The position numbers were made by a program, and so were the translations under genes. 64,000 nt of DNA from Microbacterium sp. CBA3102 (GTDB taxonomy: Bacteria > Actinomycetota > Actinomycetes > Actinomycetales > Microbacteriaceae): NCBI RefSeq assembly GCF_007954505.1, contig NZ_CP042412.1, positions 124,001-188,000 of the forward strand, written 5' to 3'. This document shows positions 1 to 7,699 of the stretch, one piece after another; the stretch's first letter is position 1; each line of letters begins with the position of its first letter. Below the pieces are notes generated by a model. It was not told the DNA's origin and ran no database searches. It worked only from the letters and a program-made list of their open reading frames with translations.

Positions 1-468
1 AACGGTCGAGATCTCGCCGGTCGACTCGTCGATCAGCTCGACCTCGACCAGCGTCTCCTGGATCTCCTGCCCGTACGCACCGATGTTCTGCACGGGGGCG
101 GCGCCGACGGTGCCGGGGATTCCACTCATCGCCTCGAGTCCCGCATAGCCGTGGGCCACCGCGTAGGCGACCAGATCGTCCCAGCCGTGTCCGGCCTGCG
201 CGCGCAGACGGATGCGACCCGGGTGCGGGGAGGGAAGCTCCTCGATGCCCTCCGTACGCACTCGGATCACGGTGCCTTCGAAGGGCTCGTCGCCGACGAA
301 CAGGTTGGAGCCGCCGCCGAGGACGAACCACTCGTCGCCGCGCGCCCACGTCTCACGAAGGGACTCGACGAGGCCCTCGGTCGTCGTCGCCTCGAACATC
401 CGCTCCGGCGCTGCGCCCGTGCGGAGCGTCGTCAGCTCCGCCAGACGAACCGGCTCGATCTCCCGCAT
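1..468 (-). CDS. murB: UDP-N-acetylmuramate dehydrogenase MurB, partial (N-terminal 156 residues)
   Basis: MurB reduces UDP-N-acetylglucosamine enolpyruvate to UDP-N-acetylmuramate with NADPH and FAD in the cytoplasmic steps of peptidoglycan synthesis. The visible part has the FAD-binding segment LGGGSNL and the signature GIPGTVGAAPVQNIGAYGQE. The start is the ATG at 466-468, with a weak purine-rich stretch upstream. It lies 13 nt after the stop of the MaoC gene, so the three genes may be cotranscribed. The frame is open to the window edge, so the C-terminal half lies outside. Family identification is firm. Confidence 0.93.
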   Translation of the reverse strand, partial: MREIEPVRLAELTTLRTGAAPERMFEATTTEGLVESLRETWARGDEWFVLGGGSNLFVGDEPFEGTVIRVRTEGIEELPSPHPGRIRLRAQAGHGWDDLVAYAVAHGYAGLEAMSGIPGTVGAAPVQNIGAYGQEIQETLVEVELIDESTGEISTV

Positions 469-481
469 CAGACCGCCCTCA

Positions 482-880
482 TCAGACGGCGACGCGCAGC
501 TGCGCCTTGACGAGCACGGTGGTCTCGCCGAACGTGACCTTGAGGTCGATGCGTGCGACCTGCTCGTCGACCGCACCGACGGTCGCGACGACCTTCACGT
601 CCGCACCGTCGACCGGGTCGACGACGACCGGCTTCGTGAAGCGCACGCCGTAGTCGAGGATCCGCGTCGCGGGGTCGAGGGCCGCGACGACGACCGAGGA
701 CGCGATGCCCATCGTGAGCATGCCGTGGGCGAGGACGCCCGGGAGCCCGACGGACGCCGCCACGTCGTCGCGGTAGTGGATGGGGTTGAAGTCTCCGGAT
801 GCTCCCGCGTAGCGCACGAGCGATTCGCGGGTGAGGTGCACGGTGCGCTCGGCGATCACGTCTCCGACGGTGTAGCCCAT
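482..880 (-). CDS. MaoC-type (R)-specific hydratase, HadB-like subunit
   Basis: This 132-residue single hot-dog protein is a MaoC-family dehydratase/hydratase. The hydratase motif is visible as YAGASGDFNPIHYRDD followed by GLPGVLAHGMLTMG, with the catalytic Asp and His of the family. In actinobacteria such proteins pair with a FAS1-like half-domain to dehydrate 3-hydroxyacyl thioesters. The next gene upstream encodes exactly such a partner and overlaps by one base (TGATG), which suggests translational coupling and a heterodimer. The acyl substrate cannot be read from the sequence. Confidence 0.85.
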   Translation of the reverse strand: MGYTVGDVIAERTVHLTRESLVRYAGASGDFNPIHYRDDVAASVGLPGVLAHGMLTMGIASSVVVAALDPATRILDYGVRFTKPVVVDPVDGADVKVVATVGAVDEQVARIDLKVTFGETTVLVKAQLRVAV

Positions 881-1347
881 CAGACGGCCTCCCCTTCATC
901 CGTGCTGTCCGCGCCGACCAGCAGCACGCTGGTCGCGGTCACGACGTGGGCACCCGCGGGGTCGGTGATCTCCGCCTCGCTGGTGATCATCGCGTTGCCC
1001 CCCATCATCCGGATGCCGGTCACGCGCAGCTGTGCGGTGAGCTCGTCGCCCGCGACGATGGGCCGCGTGTACGTGAAGCGCTGCTCCGCGTGGATGGTGC
1101 GCGCGAGCACGATGCCCGAGTCCTCCTGCCCCAGCAGCTGCTGGAGCGTGAGGTCCTGGATGACCATCGCGAAGGTCGGCGGCGCCACCACGTCGGAGAA
1201 GCCCGCCGCGCGGGCCGCCTTGACGTCGATGTGCTGCGGAGCGTCGGCAAAGACGGCACGCGCGAACTCGCGCACCTTCTCACGGCCGACGAGGTACGGG
1301 GCCGTCGGCGGGAACTCCCGGCCGACCAGTTCTTGGTTCACTGCCAC
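880..1347 (-). CDS. MaoC N-terminal (FAS1-like) dehydratase domain protein, HadA-like subunit
   Basis: This 155-residue hot-dog protein is of the MaoC_dehydrat_N type. It begins NQELVGREFPPTAPYLVGRE and carries the APPTFAMV segment typical of HadA/HadC subunits. These lack the full catalytic dyad and bind the acyl chain for a HadB partner, which here is the next gene. The start is GTG at 1345-1347. The pair probably acts on 3-hydroxyacyl-ACP or 3-hydroxyacyl-CoA. Murein and fatty-acid genes are often neighbours in Microbacteriaceae, so adjacency to murB does not by itself imply a shared pathway. Confidence 0.82.
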   Translation of the reverse strand: MAVNQELVGREFPPTAPYLVGREKVREFARAVFADAPQHIDVKAARAAGFSDVVAPPTFAMVIQDLTLQQLLGQEDSGIVLARTIHAEQRFTYTRPIVAGDELTAQLRVTGIRMMGGNAMITSEAEITDPAGAHVVTATSVLLVGADSTDEGEAV

Positions 1348-1363
1348 CCCTCGATCCTACCGA

Positions 1364-1387
1364 GGGGGTGGCAGTGAAGCCGCCCCC
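1364..1387 (-). terminator. Possible weak terminator hairpin after glycerate kinase
   Basis: GGGGGTGGC at 1364-1372 pairs with GCCGCCCCC at 1379-1387 across a 6-nt loop, with one non-Watson-Crick position. It lies between the glycerate kinase stop and the MaoC gene. There is no clear U-run, so this is a tentative call. Confidence 0.3.
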
Positions 1388-1405
1388 GGGACCCAGGCGG
1401 AGCTT

Positions 1406-2608
1406 TCACGCTGCTCGCGCCGACATCGCCGACCCGAGCAGAACCATCCTCATACTGCGCTCCGCGGCGTCGCGCAGCAACGCCTCGCCGTGCTCCACCG
1501 CTTCTTCGAGCGGCATCGGCACGGTGATGATCGAGGCGATCGCGTCGATGCCGATGTCGTGCACGGCCGGGGCGCCCACGCCGAGCGATCCGGCGATGCC
1601 GAGGACCGGGACGCCCGCGACCCGCGCGCGCATCGCGATCTCGGCGGGCACCTTGCCGCGGGGAGTCTGGAAGTCGATGGCGCCCTCGGCCGTGATCACG
1701 AGGTCCGCGCCCGACATCAGCTCGTCGAGAGGTTCGGGCAGCAGCCCGCTGTCGAGCAGCACTTCGAAACGAGGAGCGAGACGGGCGCCGAGCACCGCGG
1801 CCAACCCGGCACCGAGTCCACCCGATGCCCCTGTGCCCGCACCCGTGCGCACGTCCATCGCCGCGCCGAACGGGCTCTGCTCCTCGAGCAGAGCGGCCCA
1901 GACGTCGAGAGCCTCCGCAAGCTGCTCCACCTGCTGCGGGGTCGCGCCCTTCTGCGGTCCGAAGACCCTGGCCACGCCGCGCGGCCCGCACAGCACGTTG
2001 TGGATGTTGCAGGCGAGCACGATCTCCACCTCACCGATACGGGGATGAAGGCCGGTGAGGTCGAGGTGGACCGCCTCGCCGAGGTGGCGTCCCCCGGCGG
2101 CCAGCGGTACACCGTCGCGTTCGAGGATGCGTGCGCCCAGCGCTTCGAGCGCACCGGCGCCGCCGTCACTCGTGCCGGAGTCGCCGCAGCCGACCACGAT
2201 CCGCTCGACACCGGCGTCGAGAGCCGCAGCGATCAGTTCGCCGACGCCGCGGGTCGTGGTCGCCCCCGGGTCCCGCCGGTCGCGCGGCACGAGTCGCAGC
2301 CCTGCGGCAGACGCCATCTCGACGACGGCCGTACCCGATGCGTGTCCGCCCAGTCGCGCCCACTGCGCCTCGACCGGATCACCGACCGGGCCCGTGACCC
2401 GGAGCGCGATGAGTTCTCCTCCGGTGGCTGCGGCGAGCGCGGCGGCGGTGCCCTCCCCGCCATCGGGAACGGGGTATTCGTCCACCTGCACGCCGGGGAT
2501 GACCCGTCGCACACCGGCGGCGATCGCCTGGGCCACGGCCTCGGCGCTGAGGCTCTCCTTGAATCCGCTCGGCGCGACCAGGATGCGTTGCGGGGTGTGG
2601 ATCGACAT
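1406..2608 (-). CDS. Glycerate kinase (GarK/GlxK family)
   Basis: This 400-residue protein phosphorylates glycerate, feeding glycolysis after glyoxylate, tartrate or glucarate breakdown. It begins RILVAPSGFKESLSAEAVAQ, the family signature, and continues with VPDGGEGT and later GAGTGASGGLGAGL. Length fits the family. The ATG at 2606-2608 has a strong AGGAGG element upstream. It follows the SLC13-type permease gene by about 120 bp on the same strand, so the permease may import a carboxylate that ends as glycerate. Whether the product is 2- or 3-phosphoglycerate is not visible. Confidence 0.93.
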   Translation of the reverse strand: MSIHTPQRILVAPSGFKESLSAEAVAQAIAAGVRRVIPGVQVDEYPVPDGGEGTAAALAAATGGELIALRVTGPVGDPVEAQWARLGGHASGTAVVEMASAAGLRLVPRDRRDPGATTTRGVGELIAAALDAGVERIVVGCGDSGTSDGGAGALEALGARILERDGVPLAAGGRHLGEAVHLDLTGLHPRIGEVEIVLACNIHNVLCGPRGVARVFGPQKGATPQQVEQLAEALDVWAALLEEQSPFGAAMDVRTGAGTGASGGLGAGLAAVLGARLAPRFEVLLDSGLLPEPLDELMSGADLVITAEGAIDFQTPRGKVPAEIAMRARVAGVPVLGIAGSLGVGAPAVHDIGIDAIASIITVPMPLEEAVEHGEALLRDAAERSMRMVLLGSAMSARAA

Positions 2609-2727
2609 GGTTCCTCCTTCTGCGCCCGGACGGGCGACGAACGCCCGGTATGCGGGCACGACGAGCACCGGTGCGCCGGCGGCGCACGCGGGAATGCGGC
2701 GGATGCGGTGGGGCCGGAGGCTGCGGA

Positions 2728-4308
2728 TCAGAGCAGCAGCGGCAGGCCCATCAGCGGCCAGATCCAGAGGGCGAAGACGGCGACGAGCACGAACATCGCG
2801 GGCGCCAGCACCACCGAGAGCCGACGCAGGTCGTGCGGGGTGAAGCCCCCTCTCACGATCTCGGGGTCGGCGAACATCGCGACCGGCTTCGCGGAGCTGG
2901 GAAGTGTGTGGCAGAAGCCGGCCGCGGCGGTGGAGGCGAACGCCGCCGCCATCGGGGAGACGCCGAGCGCGGGAGCGAGAGCGATCACGACCGGGATGAT
3001 GGCGGCCGAGCGCGCCGACCGCGACGGGATCAGCAGGTGCGCTGCGGTCGAGATCGCGATGACCACGAGCACGAAGGCGAAGGCACCGGCAGCGCCGAGA
3101 CCGCGGAGCGGAGCGAGCGCCGATGAGCTCAACCAGGCAGCGGTTCCCGTCGTGGTGAGCGCGGATGCGAGGGCCAGGGTTGCGGCCAGGAACAGCAGCA
3201 GCGACCACGGCACGCGCGTGATCGCGGCGGGGAACGTCACGCAGCCGATGCCCGGCGTCACGGTGGCGACGGCTCCGAGCAGGGCGACCAACGCGGGCGA
3301 GAGGTGGTGCAGCGGCTCGGTGCTCCAGAGCACGATCACCCCGGCGAGAAGCAGCGCGGCCCGACGCTCCGCGGCGCTGAGCGGCCCGGTCACCGCCGTC
3401 GGTGCGGCGCGACCGATCTCGGCGGCGCTCATCCGGAGTGGTTCCCTGCGGTCTTCCCTGCGGGTGAAACGCCAGAGGATGATCTCGCACGCCAGATGCG
3501 ACGAGACCACGGCCAGCGGAAGCCCGAGCAGCAGCCAGGTCAGGAAGGTGAAGCCCTCCTCCCCCGCTGCACGCAGCAACTGGTCGGTCACGATGTGCGC
3601 CCCTGCGCCGAGCAGGGACCCGACGGCGGAGAGCAGGACCACGGTCGGCATCAGGAGGGCGAGAGCGCGGACCACCCGCTCGCGTCCGGGAAGGACGGCC
3701 GAGACCGCACCGTGCACGGGGACCGCCAGCGCGGCGCGCCCGGACGTGGCGGGCACGGCGAATGCAGTGAGCGTCAGGGCGACCGTGGTGAGGTGGAACA
3801 GGCTCCGCGGGCCCCGCGCGAGCCGCAGCAGGTGCGAGGCACCACGCAGGGCGAGACCGGACGAAGACACCGCCGAGGAGATCACGAAGGCGCCGATGAG
3901 CAGCCAGATCGTCTCGTCGCCGAGGGAGGCGAAGAAGTCGCTCGGCGGCAGCACCCCGGTGACGATCAGCGCGATCGCCGCGAGGAAGGCGACGAGCGTG
4001 TCATCGAGGCCGGTCGAGGTCCAGGCCCACACGGCGAGCAGGAAGACGGTGAGCGTCGCCGCGATCGGCAGGGTCGGCGCGCCGCTCCCCGTCGTCCCGG
4101 TCAGCGCGGACAGGGTCATCCCGAGCCCGGCGACGAGCACCAGTCCGAGCATGACCAGGCGGACGGACCGCCCGCGCCGGGCTCGGCGCCGCGCGGACCG
4201 GGCTCCGACGGGCACCGGTCCGTGTCGCGGCGGCATCGTGGCGAAGCGTGTGCGCTCGACGGCCGTCGCGTCCGCGCTCGGGCTCGTGGTCTCGATACGA
4301 TCGCTCAT
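2728..4308 (-). CDS. SLC13/DASS-type anion permease
   Basis: This 526-residue membrane protein has about twelve hydrophobic segments after an Arg-rich cytoplasmic N-terminus (residues 1-48). It resembles divalent anion:Na+ symporters of the SLC13 family, which carry dicarboxylates, tartrate-like acids or sulfate. The start overlaps the stop of the response regulator gene as ATGA, so translation is probably coupled to the two-component system. The gene downstream encodes glycerate kinase, which favours a hydroxycarboxylate substrate. That substrate assignment is inference; the transporter class is fairly clear. Confidence 0.8.
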   Translation of the reverse strand: MSDRIETTSPSADATAVERTRFATMPPRHGPVPVGARSARRRARRGRSVRLVMLGLVLVAGLGMTLSALTGTTGSGAPTLPIAATLTVFLLAVWAWTSTGLDDTLVAFLAAIALIVTGVLPPSDFFASLGDETIWLLIGAFVISSAVSSSGLALRGASHLLRLARGPRSLFHLTTVALTLTAFAVPATSGRAALAVPVHGAVSAVLPGRERVVRALALLMPTVVLLSAVGSLLGAGAHIVTDQLLRAAGEEGFTFLTWLLLGLPLAVVSSHLACEIILWRFTRREDRREPLRMSAAEIGRAAPTAVTGPLSAAERRAALLLAGVIVLWSTEPLHHLSPALVALLGAVATVTPGIGCVTFPAAITRVPWSLLLFLAATLALASALTTTGTAAWLSSSALAPLRGLGAAGAFAFVLVVIAISTAAHLLIPSRSARSAAIIPVVIALAPALGVSPMAAAFASTAAAGFCHTLPSSAKPVAMFADPEIVRGGFTPHDLRRLSVVLAPAMFVLVAVFALWIWPLMGLPLLL

Positions 4309-4964
4309 CGGAATCGATACCCCGCCCCGCGCACGGTCTCGATGCGGTCGACCCCGATCTTGCCGCGCAGCGCCCGTACATAGACGTCGACCACATTGGA
4401 AGCCGGATCGAAGTCCATCCCCCAGACGTGCCCGATCAGTTGATCGCGCGACAGCACTTGTCCGGCGTTCTGCAGGAACACCTCGAGCAGGGCGAACTCC
4501 CGCGAGGTGAGCTCGCGCATGTCCCCCTCGACGGTGACCGTGCGTGCGCGCACATCCACGCGCACCTCGCCGTGGGTGAGCACCGGACCGGCCGCGCGTC
4601 CCTCACCGTCACCGATCCGCAGCCGCACCCGGGCGATGAGTTCGGCGAACTGGAACGGCTTGGTGACGTAATCGTTGGCACCGCTCTCCAGACCCCGCAC
4701 GGTGTCGATGACCGAGTCACGGGCGGTGAGGATGATGACCGGTGTCGCGACGCCTTCGCCGCGCAGGTTGGCGAGCACGTCGAAGCCGTCCATGCCTCCG
4801 AGCCCGATGTCGAGCAGCACCAGGTCGAACATGCCGCTGCGTGCCATCAGCAGTGCGGTGTGCCCGTCGGCGGCCTCGGCGGTCTCGTACCCGGCCGCGC
4901 GCAGCCCGCGGCGGACGAACGAGGTGATGTGCGGGTCGTCTTCGGCGATGAGGATGCTGCGCAT
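4305..4964 (-). CDS. OmpR/PhoB-family response regulator
   Basis: This 219-residue regulator has a receiver domain with acidic residues in AEDD at the N-terminus, phospho-acceptor Asp52 in LVLLDIGL and Lys102 in YVTKPF. A winged-helix DNA-binding domain follows (about residues 125-219) ending RTVRGAGYRFR-like. The start ATG lies one base after the histidine kinase stop, and the stop overlaps the permease start by four bases, so kinase, regulator and permease form one unit. The usual inference is that it controls this transporter in response to its substrate or to envelope conditions. Confidence 0.93.
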   Translation of the reverse strand: MRSILIAEDDPHITSFVRRGLRAAGYETAEAADGHTALLMARSGMFDLVLLDIGLGGMDGFDVLANLRGEGVATPVIILTARDSVIDTVRGLESGANDYVTKPFQFAELIARVRLRIGDGEGRAAGPVLTHGEVRVDVRARTVTVEGDMRELTSREFALLEVFLQNAGQVLSRDQLIGHVWGMDFDPASNVVDVYVRALRGKIGVDRIETVRGAGYRFR

Positions 4965-4965
4965 C

Positions 4966-6540
4966 TCACTCGCTCCTCTCTGTCGCGGCGTCGAACCGCG
5001 TAGGGGTGGGCGCGGGGAGGTCGATACCGAATGTGGCGCCTTCGCCGAGCACGCTGTCGACCCACGCCGAGCCGCCGTGTCCATCGGTGATCGCCCGCAC
5101 GATCGCGAGCCCGAGCCCCGATCCGCGGCGTGCACCGGAGCTATCCCCGCGGGCGAAGCGTTCGAAGATGCGCTCGGCATCGGTCACGGCGACTCCGGGA
5201 CCGGAGTCTCGCACCCAGAGTCGCAGGCGCCGCTCGGAGCCCTCGCCGTCGAAGCGGGAGCCGATGAGGATGCGATCGCCCGGCTCGGTGACCTGCACCG
5301 CGTTCGCCGCGAGCTGGAGCACGGCCTGGGTGACCCGCTGGGGGTCGAGCGGAACCGCTCCCTCCGCCACCTCCATGAGCTGCCACCGGCGGTCACCCAG
5401 GTTCTGCGCTTTGGCCTCGATGTCGAGGGTGAGGGCGGCGATGTCGCAGTCCGCGACGCGCACGAAGTCAGGCTGCTCGGCCCGCGCGAGCACGAGGAGG
5501 TCCGTGACGATGCGGCTCATGCGGTCGAGCTCGTCGCTGACGAGACGCAGGGTCACGGCTCGCTCCTCGGGGTCTTCACTGAGCAGCTCCAGCTGTCCCC
5601 GCACGATCGTGATCGGGGTGCGCAGTTCGTGCCCCGCGTCGTCCACGAACCGTTGCTGCGTGGCGTGCACGGCTTCGAGGCGGTCGAGCATCTGGTTGAA
5701 GGTCGTGGCCACGGCGGCGATGTCATCCGTCCCCTCCACCGGCACCCTGGCCGAGAGGTCGTGCTCCCCGATGTCGCGCGCGACCCGGTACACCTCTCGC
5801 ACGGGTGCCAGGATCTGGCCTGCCACGAGCCAGGCGACGCCGGAGCTGAGCACGATGCCGACCAGCGCGACCCACGCGATCGTCGCGAAGCCGGCATCGA
5901 CCTGCGCCCGCGCGTCCTTCGTGTACTGCATGATCAGGACCGAGCCGTCGCCGTCACCGGTCGTGAAGTCCAGCCGGCCCCAGCGCAGGGGTCCGGCTTC
6001 GCGCTCCTCCTGAGCGCCGGAGGTCTCCGTGGCGCCGAGGAGCTCGGCCACGAGCGCCTCCCCGCCGGGCACGTCCGAGACGGCGGAGGGATCCGTCGTT
6101 GTCGCCGAGCCGTTCGCGACCGCGATCGCCGTGCCGCCGACGGTGGCGACGACGACCTCGTTCTCGTGCGCGGATTGCCGGGCGACGTACTCGGTGACGA
6201 GCTCCTCCGCCGTGGTGTGGCCGCTCGCCGCCGCATCCTCCGCGAAGCGGGCGAACTCGGCGGCTTCCTGCTCGATCTCGGCGTTGGCGGACTGCTCGAC
6301 GCCCGCGATGAAGATGCTGCGGCCGATCATCCCGACGGCGAAGAGGGTCACGGCGGTGCTGAGGATGATCCACAGGGTGATCCGCCAGCGCGCAGGCAGC
6401 GTGCGGCGACGCAGGGTGCGCAGCGGGACACCGGTGGCCGTCGGCCCGTGCGCCACCGCGCGCGGCTCGGGACGAGGCGTGTCCTTCGCGTCGAGCTCCA
6501 GCGGGAGCGTGGGCGCGTCAGTCATCGTCGCCGTCGTCAT
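4966..6540 (-). CDS. Sensor histidine kinase
   Basis: This 524-residue membrane kinase partners the adjacent response regulator. Segments in order are a cytoplasmic N-terminus, TM1 (about 52-73), an extracytoplasmic sensor region (75-215), TM2 (219-241), HAMP, HisKA with phospho-acceptor His304 in DAGHELRTPI, and a HATPase domain with Asn413, DSGPGV and GSGLGLAIV. The assigned ATG at 6540 overlaps the small upstream gene by 23 nt; the in-frame ATG at 6525 would overlap it by 8 nt and is an equally possible start. The ligand is unknown. Confidence 0.93.
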   Translation of the reverse strand: MTTATMTDAPTLPLELDAKDTPRPEPRAVAHGPTATGVPLRTLRRRTLPARWRITLWIILSTAVTLFAVGMIGRSIFIAGVEQSANAEIEQEAAEFARFAEDAAASGHTTAEELVTEYVARQSAHENEVVVATVGGTAIAVANGSATTTDPSAVSDVPGGEALVAELLGATETSGAQEEREAGPLRWGRLDFTTGDGDGSVLIMQYTKDARAQVDAGFATIAWVALVGIVLSSGVAWLVAGQILAPVREVYRVARDIGEHDLSARVPVEGTDDIAAVATTFNQMLDRLEAVHATQQRFVDDAGHELRTPITIVRGQLELLSEDPEERAVTLRLVSDELDRMSRIVTDLLVLARAEQPDFVRVADCDIAALTLDIEAKAQNLGDRRWQLMEVAEGAVPLDPQRVTQAVLQLAANAVQVTEPGDRILIGSRFDGEGSERRLRLWVRDSGPGVAVTDAERIFERFARGDSSGARRGSGLGLAIVRAITDGHGGSAWVDSVLGEGATFGIDLPAPTPTRFDAATERSE

Positions 6541-6793
6541 CGTCGTCGTCGCCCGCGGGCGGCGCGGGCACCGGCGCCGGTTGCGGGGCGGGTGCCGGAG
6601 CAGGAGCAGGTGCGGGCGCCGGGGTCACACGTGGCGCCGGCTCCTCGGTCGGCGGCGCGAGCTGCACCGACACGGGTTCCGTGGGCAGGTGGGGAGACGG
6701 AGGCATCTGCGCCAGCACGACGCTCCCGACCGCGAAGGCGACCGGAACGGCGATCAGGGCGCCGGTGAGGAGGAGGCGTCGTGGAGTGGGCAT
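6518..6793 (-). CDS. Small membrane-anchored or secreted Pro/Ala-rich protein with poly-Asp tail
   Basis: This 91-residue protein has a hydrophobic N-terminal segment (about residues 7-28) preceded by two arginines, like an uncleaved signal or signal peptide. A Pro/Glu/Thr stretch follows, then alternating Ala-Pro repeats, and a C-terminus almost entirely aspartate (about residues 82-91). It is the first gene of the kinase-regulator-permease operon and overlaps the kinase start. I recognise no family. The architecture suggests a stiff cell-wall-spanning arm with an anionic, cation-binding tip, which is inference. Part could be biased by low-complexity codon repetition. Confidence 0.65.
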   Translation of the reverse strand: MPTPRRLLLTGALIAVPVAFAVGSVVLAQMPPSPHLPTEPVSVQLAPPTEEPAPRVTPAPAPAPAPAPAPQPAPVPAPPAGDDDDDDGDDD

Positions 6794-6833
6794 GACCCCA
6801 TGATGCCGGTCGATCATGATGCGCAGATGAGCC

Positions 6834-6857
6834 GTGGATGAAGATCCTTTCATCCAC
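6834..6857. promoter_or_regulatory. 24-bp inverted repeat upstream of the two-component operon
   Basis: GTGGATGAA and TTCATCCAC form perfect 9-bp arms around a 6-bp centre. The element starts about 41 bp upstream of the small operon-leading gene and directly follows the TauE gene stop. It could be an operator for the adjacent regulator, although OmpR-type regulators more often use direct repeats. It could instead be a transcription terminator for the exporter gene; no T-run is present. Confidence 0.45.
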
Positions 6858-6864
6858 CTCTCGG

Positions 6865-7662
6865 TCAGGCGCGCTTACGCCCTCTGACCGCCTTGATCGC
6901 CATCTGCACGGCGATCACCACGAGATATGCCGCGAACAGCATGTTGCCGAGGGTCGGATCGACGATCGTCGCCAGCCACGCCCCGAGCGCGGTCGTGGTG
7001 CACGCGGAGACGCCGATGAGCAGCGCGGCGAGCAGGTCGACATTGCGGTTGCGCAGATTCCCCACCGTGCCCGAGATCGCCGTCGGGATCATCATGAGCA
7101 GCGAGGTGCCCTTCGCGACGAGGTCGCTGGTGCCGAAGGCCAGCATCAGCACGGGGACGACGATGACGCCGCCACCCACCCCGATCAGACCGGCGAGGAT
7201 GCCGGTGCCGATGCCGACGCCGACCAGGGCGATTCCGGTCAGCCAGGTGAGCTCGAACGCGGCGTCGCGCGAGGGGATGACGAGGAAGAGACTGACGATC
7301 ACGACGAGGAGGAAGCCGACGAAGCCCCAGCGCAGGGCTGTCTGCGAGATGCGCGGCAGCAGGCGCGTACCGATCTGCGCGCCGAGCACGGCCCCGGCCG
7401 CCAGGATGATGGCGGGGATCCAGGCGACGGATCCGGTCGTGGCGTACGAGATGACGCCGACGCTCGCCGTCGGGACGATCGCCGCGAGCGAGGTTCCGGC
7501 CGCGAGGCGCTGGTCGAAGTGGAGCAGGAGAACCAGCAGCGGGACGATGACCGTGCCGCCGCCGACGCCGAAGAGGCCGGAGAGGAGACCGGCGAGAAGG
7601 CCGATCCCGATGAACGTGATGTAGGCGCGAGGCCCTCGTGCCCTGGCCTGTACGTCACTCAC
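6865..7662 (-). CDS. TauE/SafE-family (TSUP) membrane exporter
   Basis: This 265-residue protein has about eight transmembrane segments and the duplicated family motif, seen as GLFGVGGGTVIVPLL near the N-terminus and GLIGVGGGVIVVPVL in the second half. Members move sulfite, sulfoacetate or other organic anions across the cytoplasmic membrane. Length matches the family. The start is GTG at 7660-7662. It stands between the tct operon and the two-component operon with short gaps on both sides. The substrate cannot be told. Confidence 0.9.
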   Translation of the reverse strand: MSDVQARARGPRAYITFIGIGLLAGLLSGLFGVGGGTVIVPLLVLLLHFDQRLAAGTSLAAIVPTASVGVISYATTGSVAWIPAIILAAGAVLGAQIGTRLLPRISQTALRWGFVGFLLVVIVSLFLVIPSRDAAFELTWLTGIALVGVGIGTGILAGLIGVGGGVIVVPVLMLAFGTSDLVAKGTSLLMMIPTAISGTVGNLRNRNVDLLAALLIGVSACTTTALGAWLATIVDPTLGNMLFAAYLVVIAVQMAIKAVRGRKRA

Positions 7663-7699
7663 CGGATCAGCCTACTCCCGGCCTCCTCCCGTCCCGAAC

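Noticed and set aside
212-4510. A 1432-codon plus-strand open frame
   Set aside because: It runs antisense to MaoC, glycerate kinase, permease and regulator genes that carry clear family motifs; its composition (Arg/Ser/Pro) is typical of a high-GC shadow frame.
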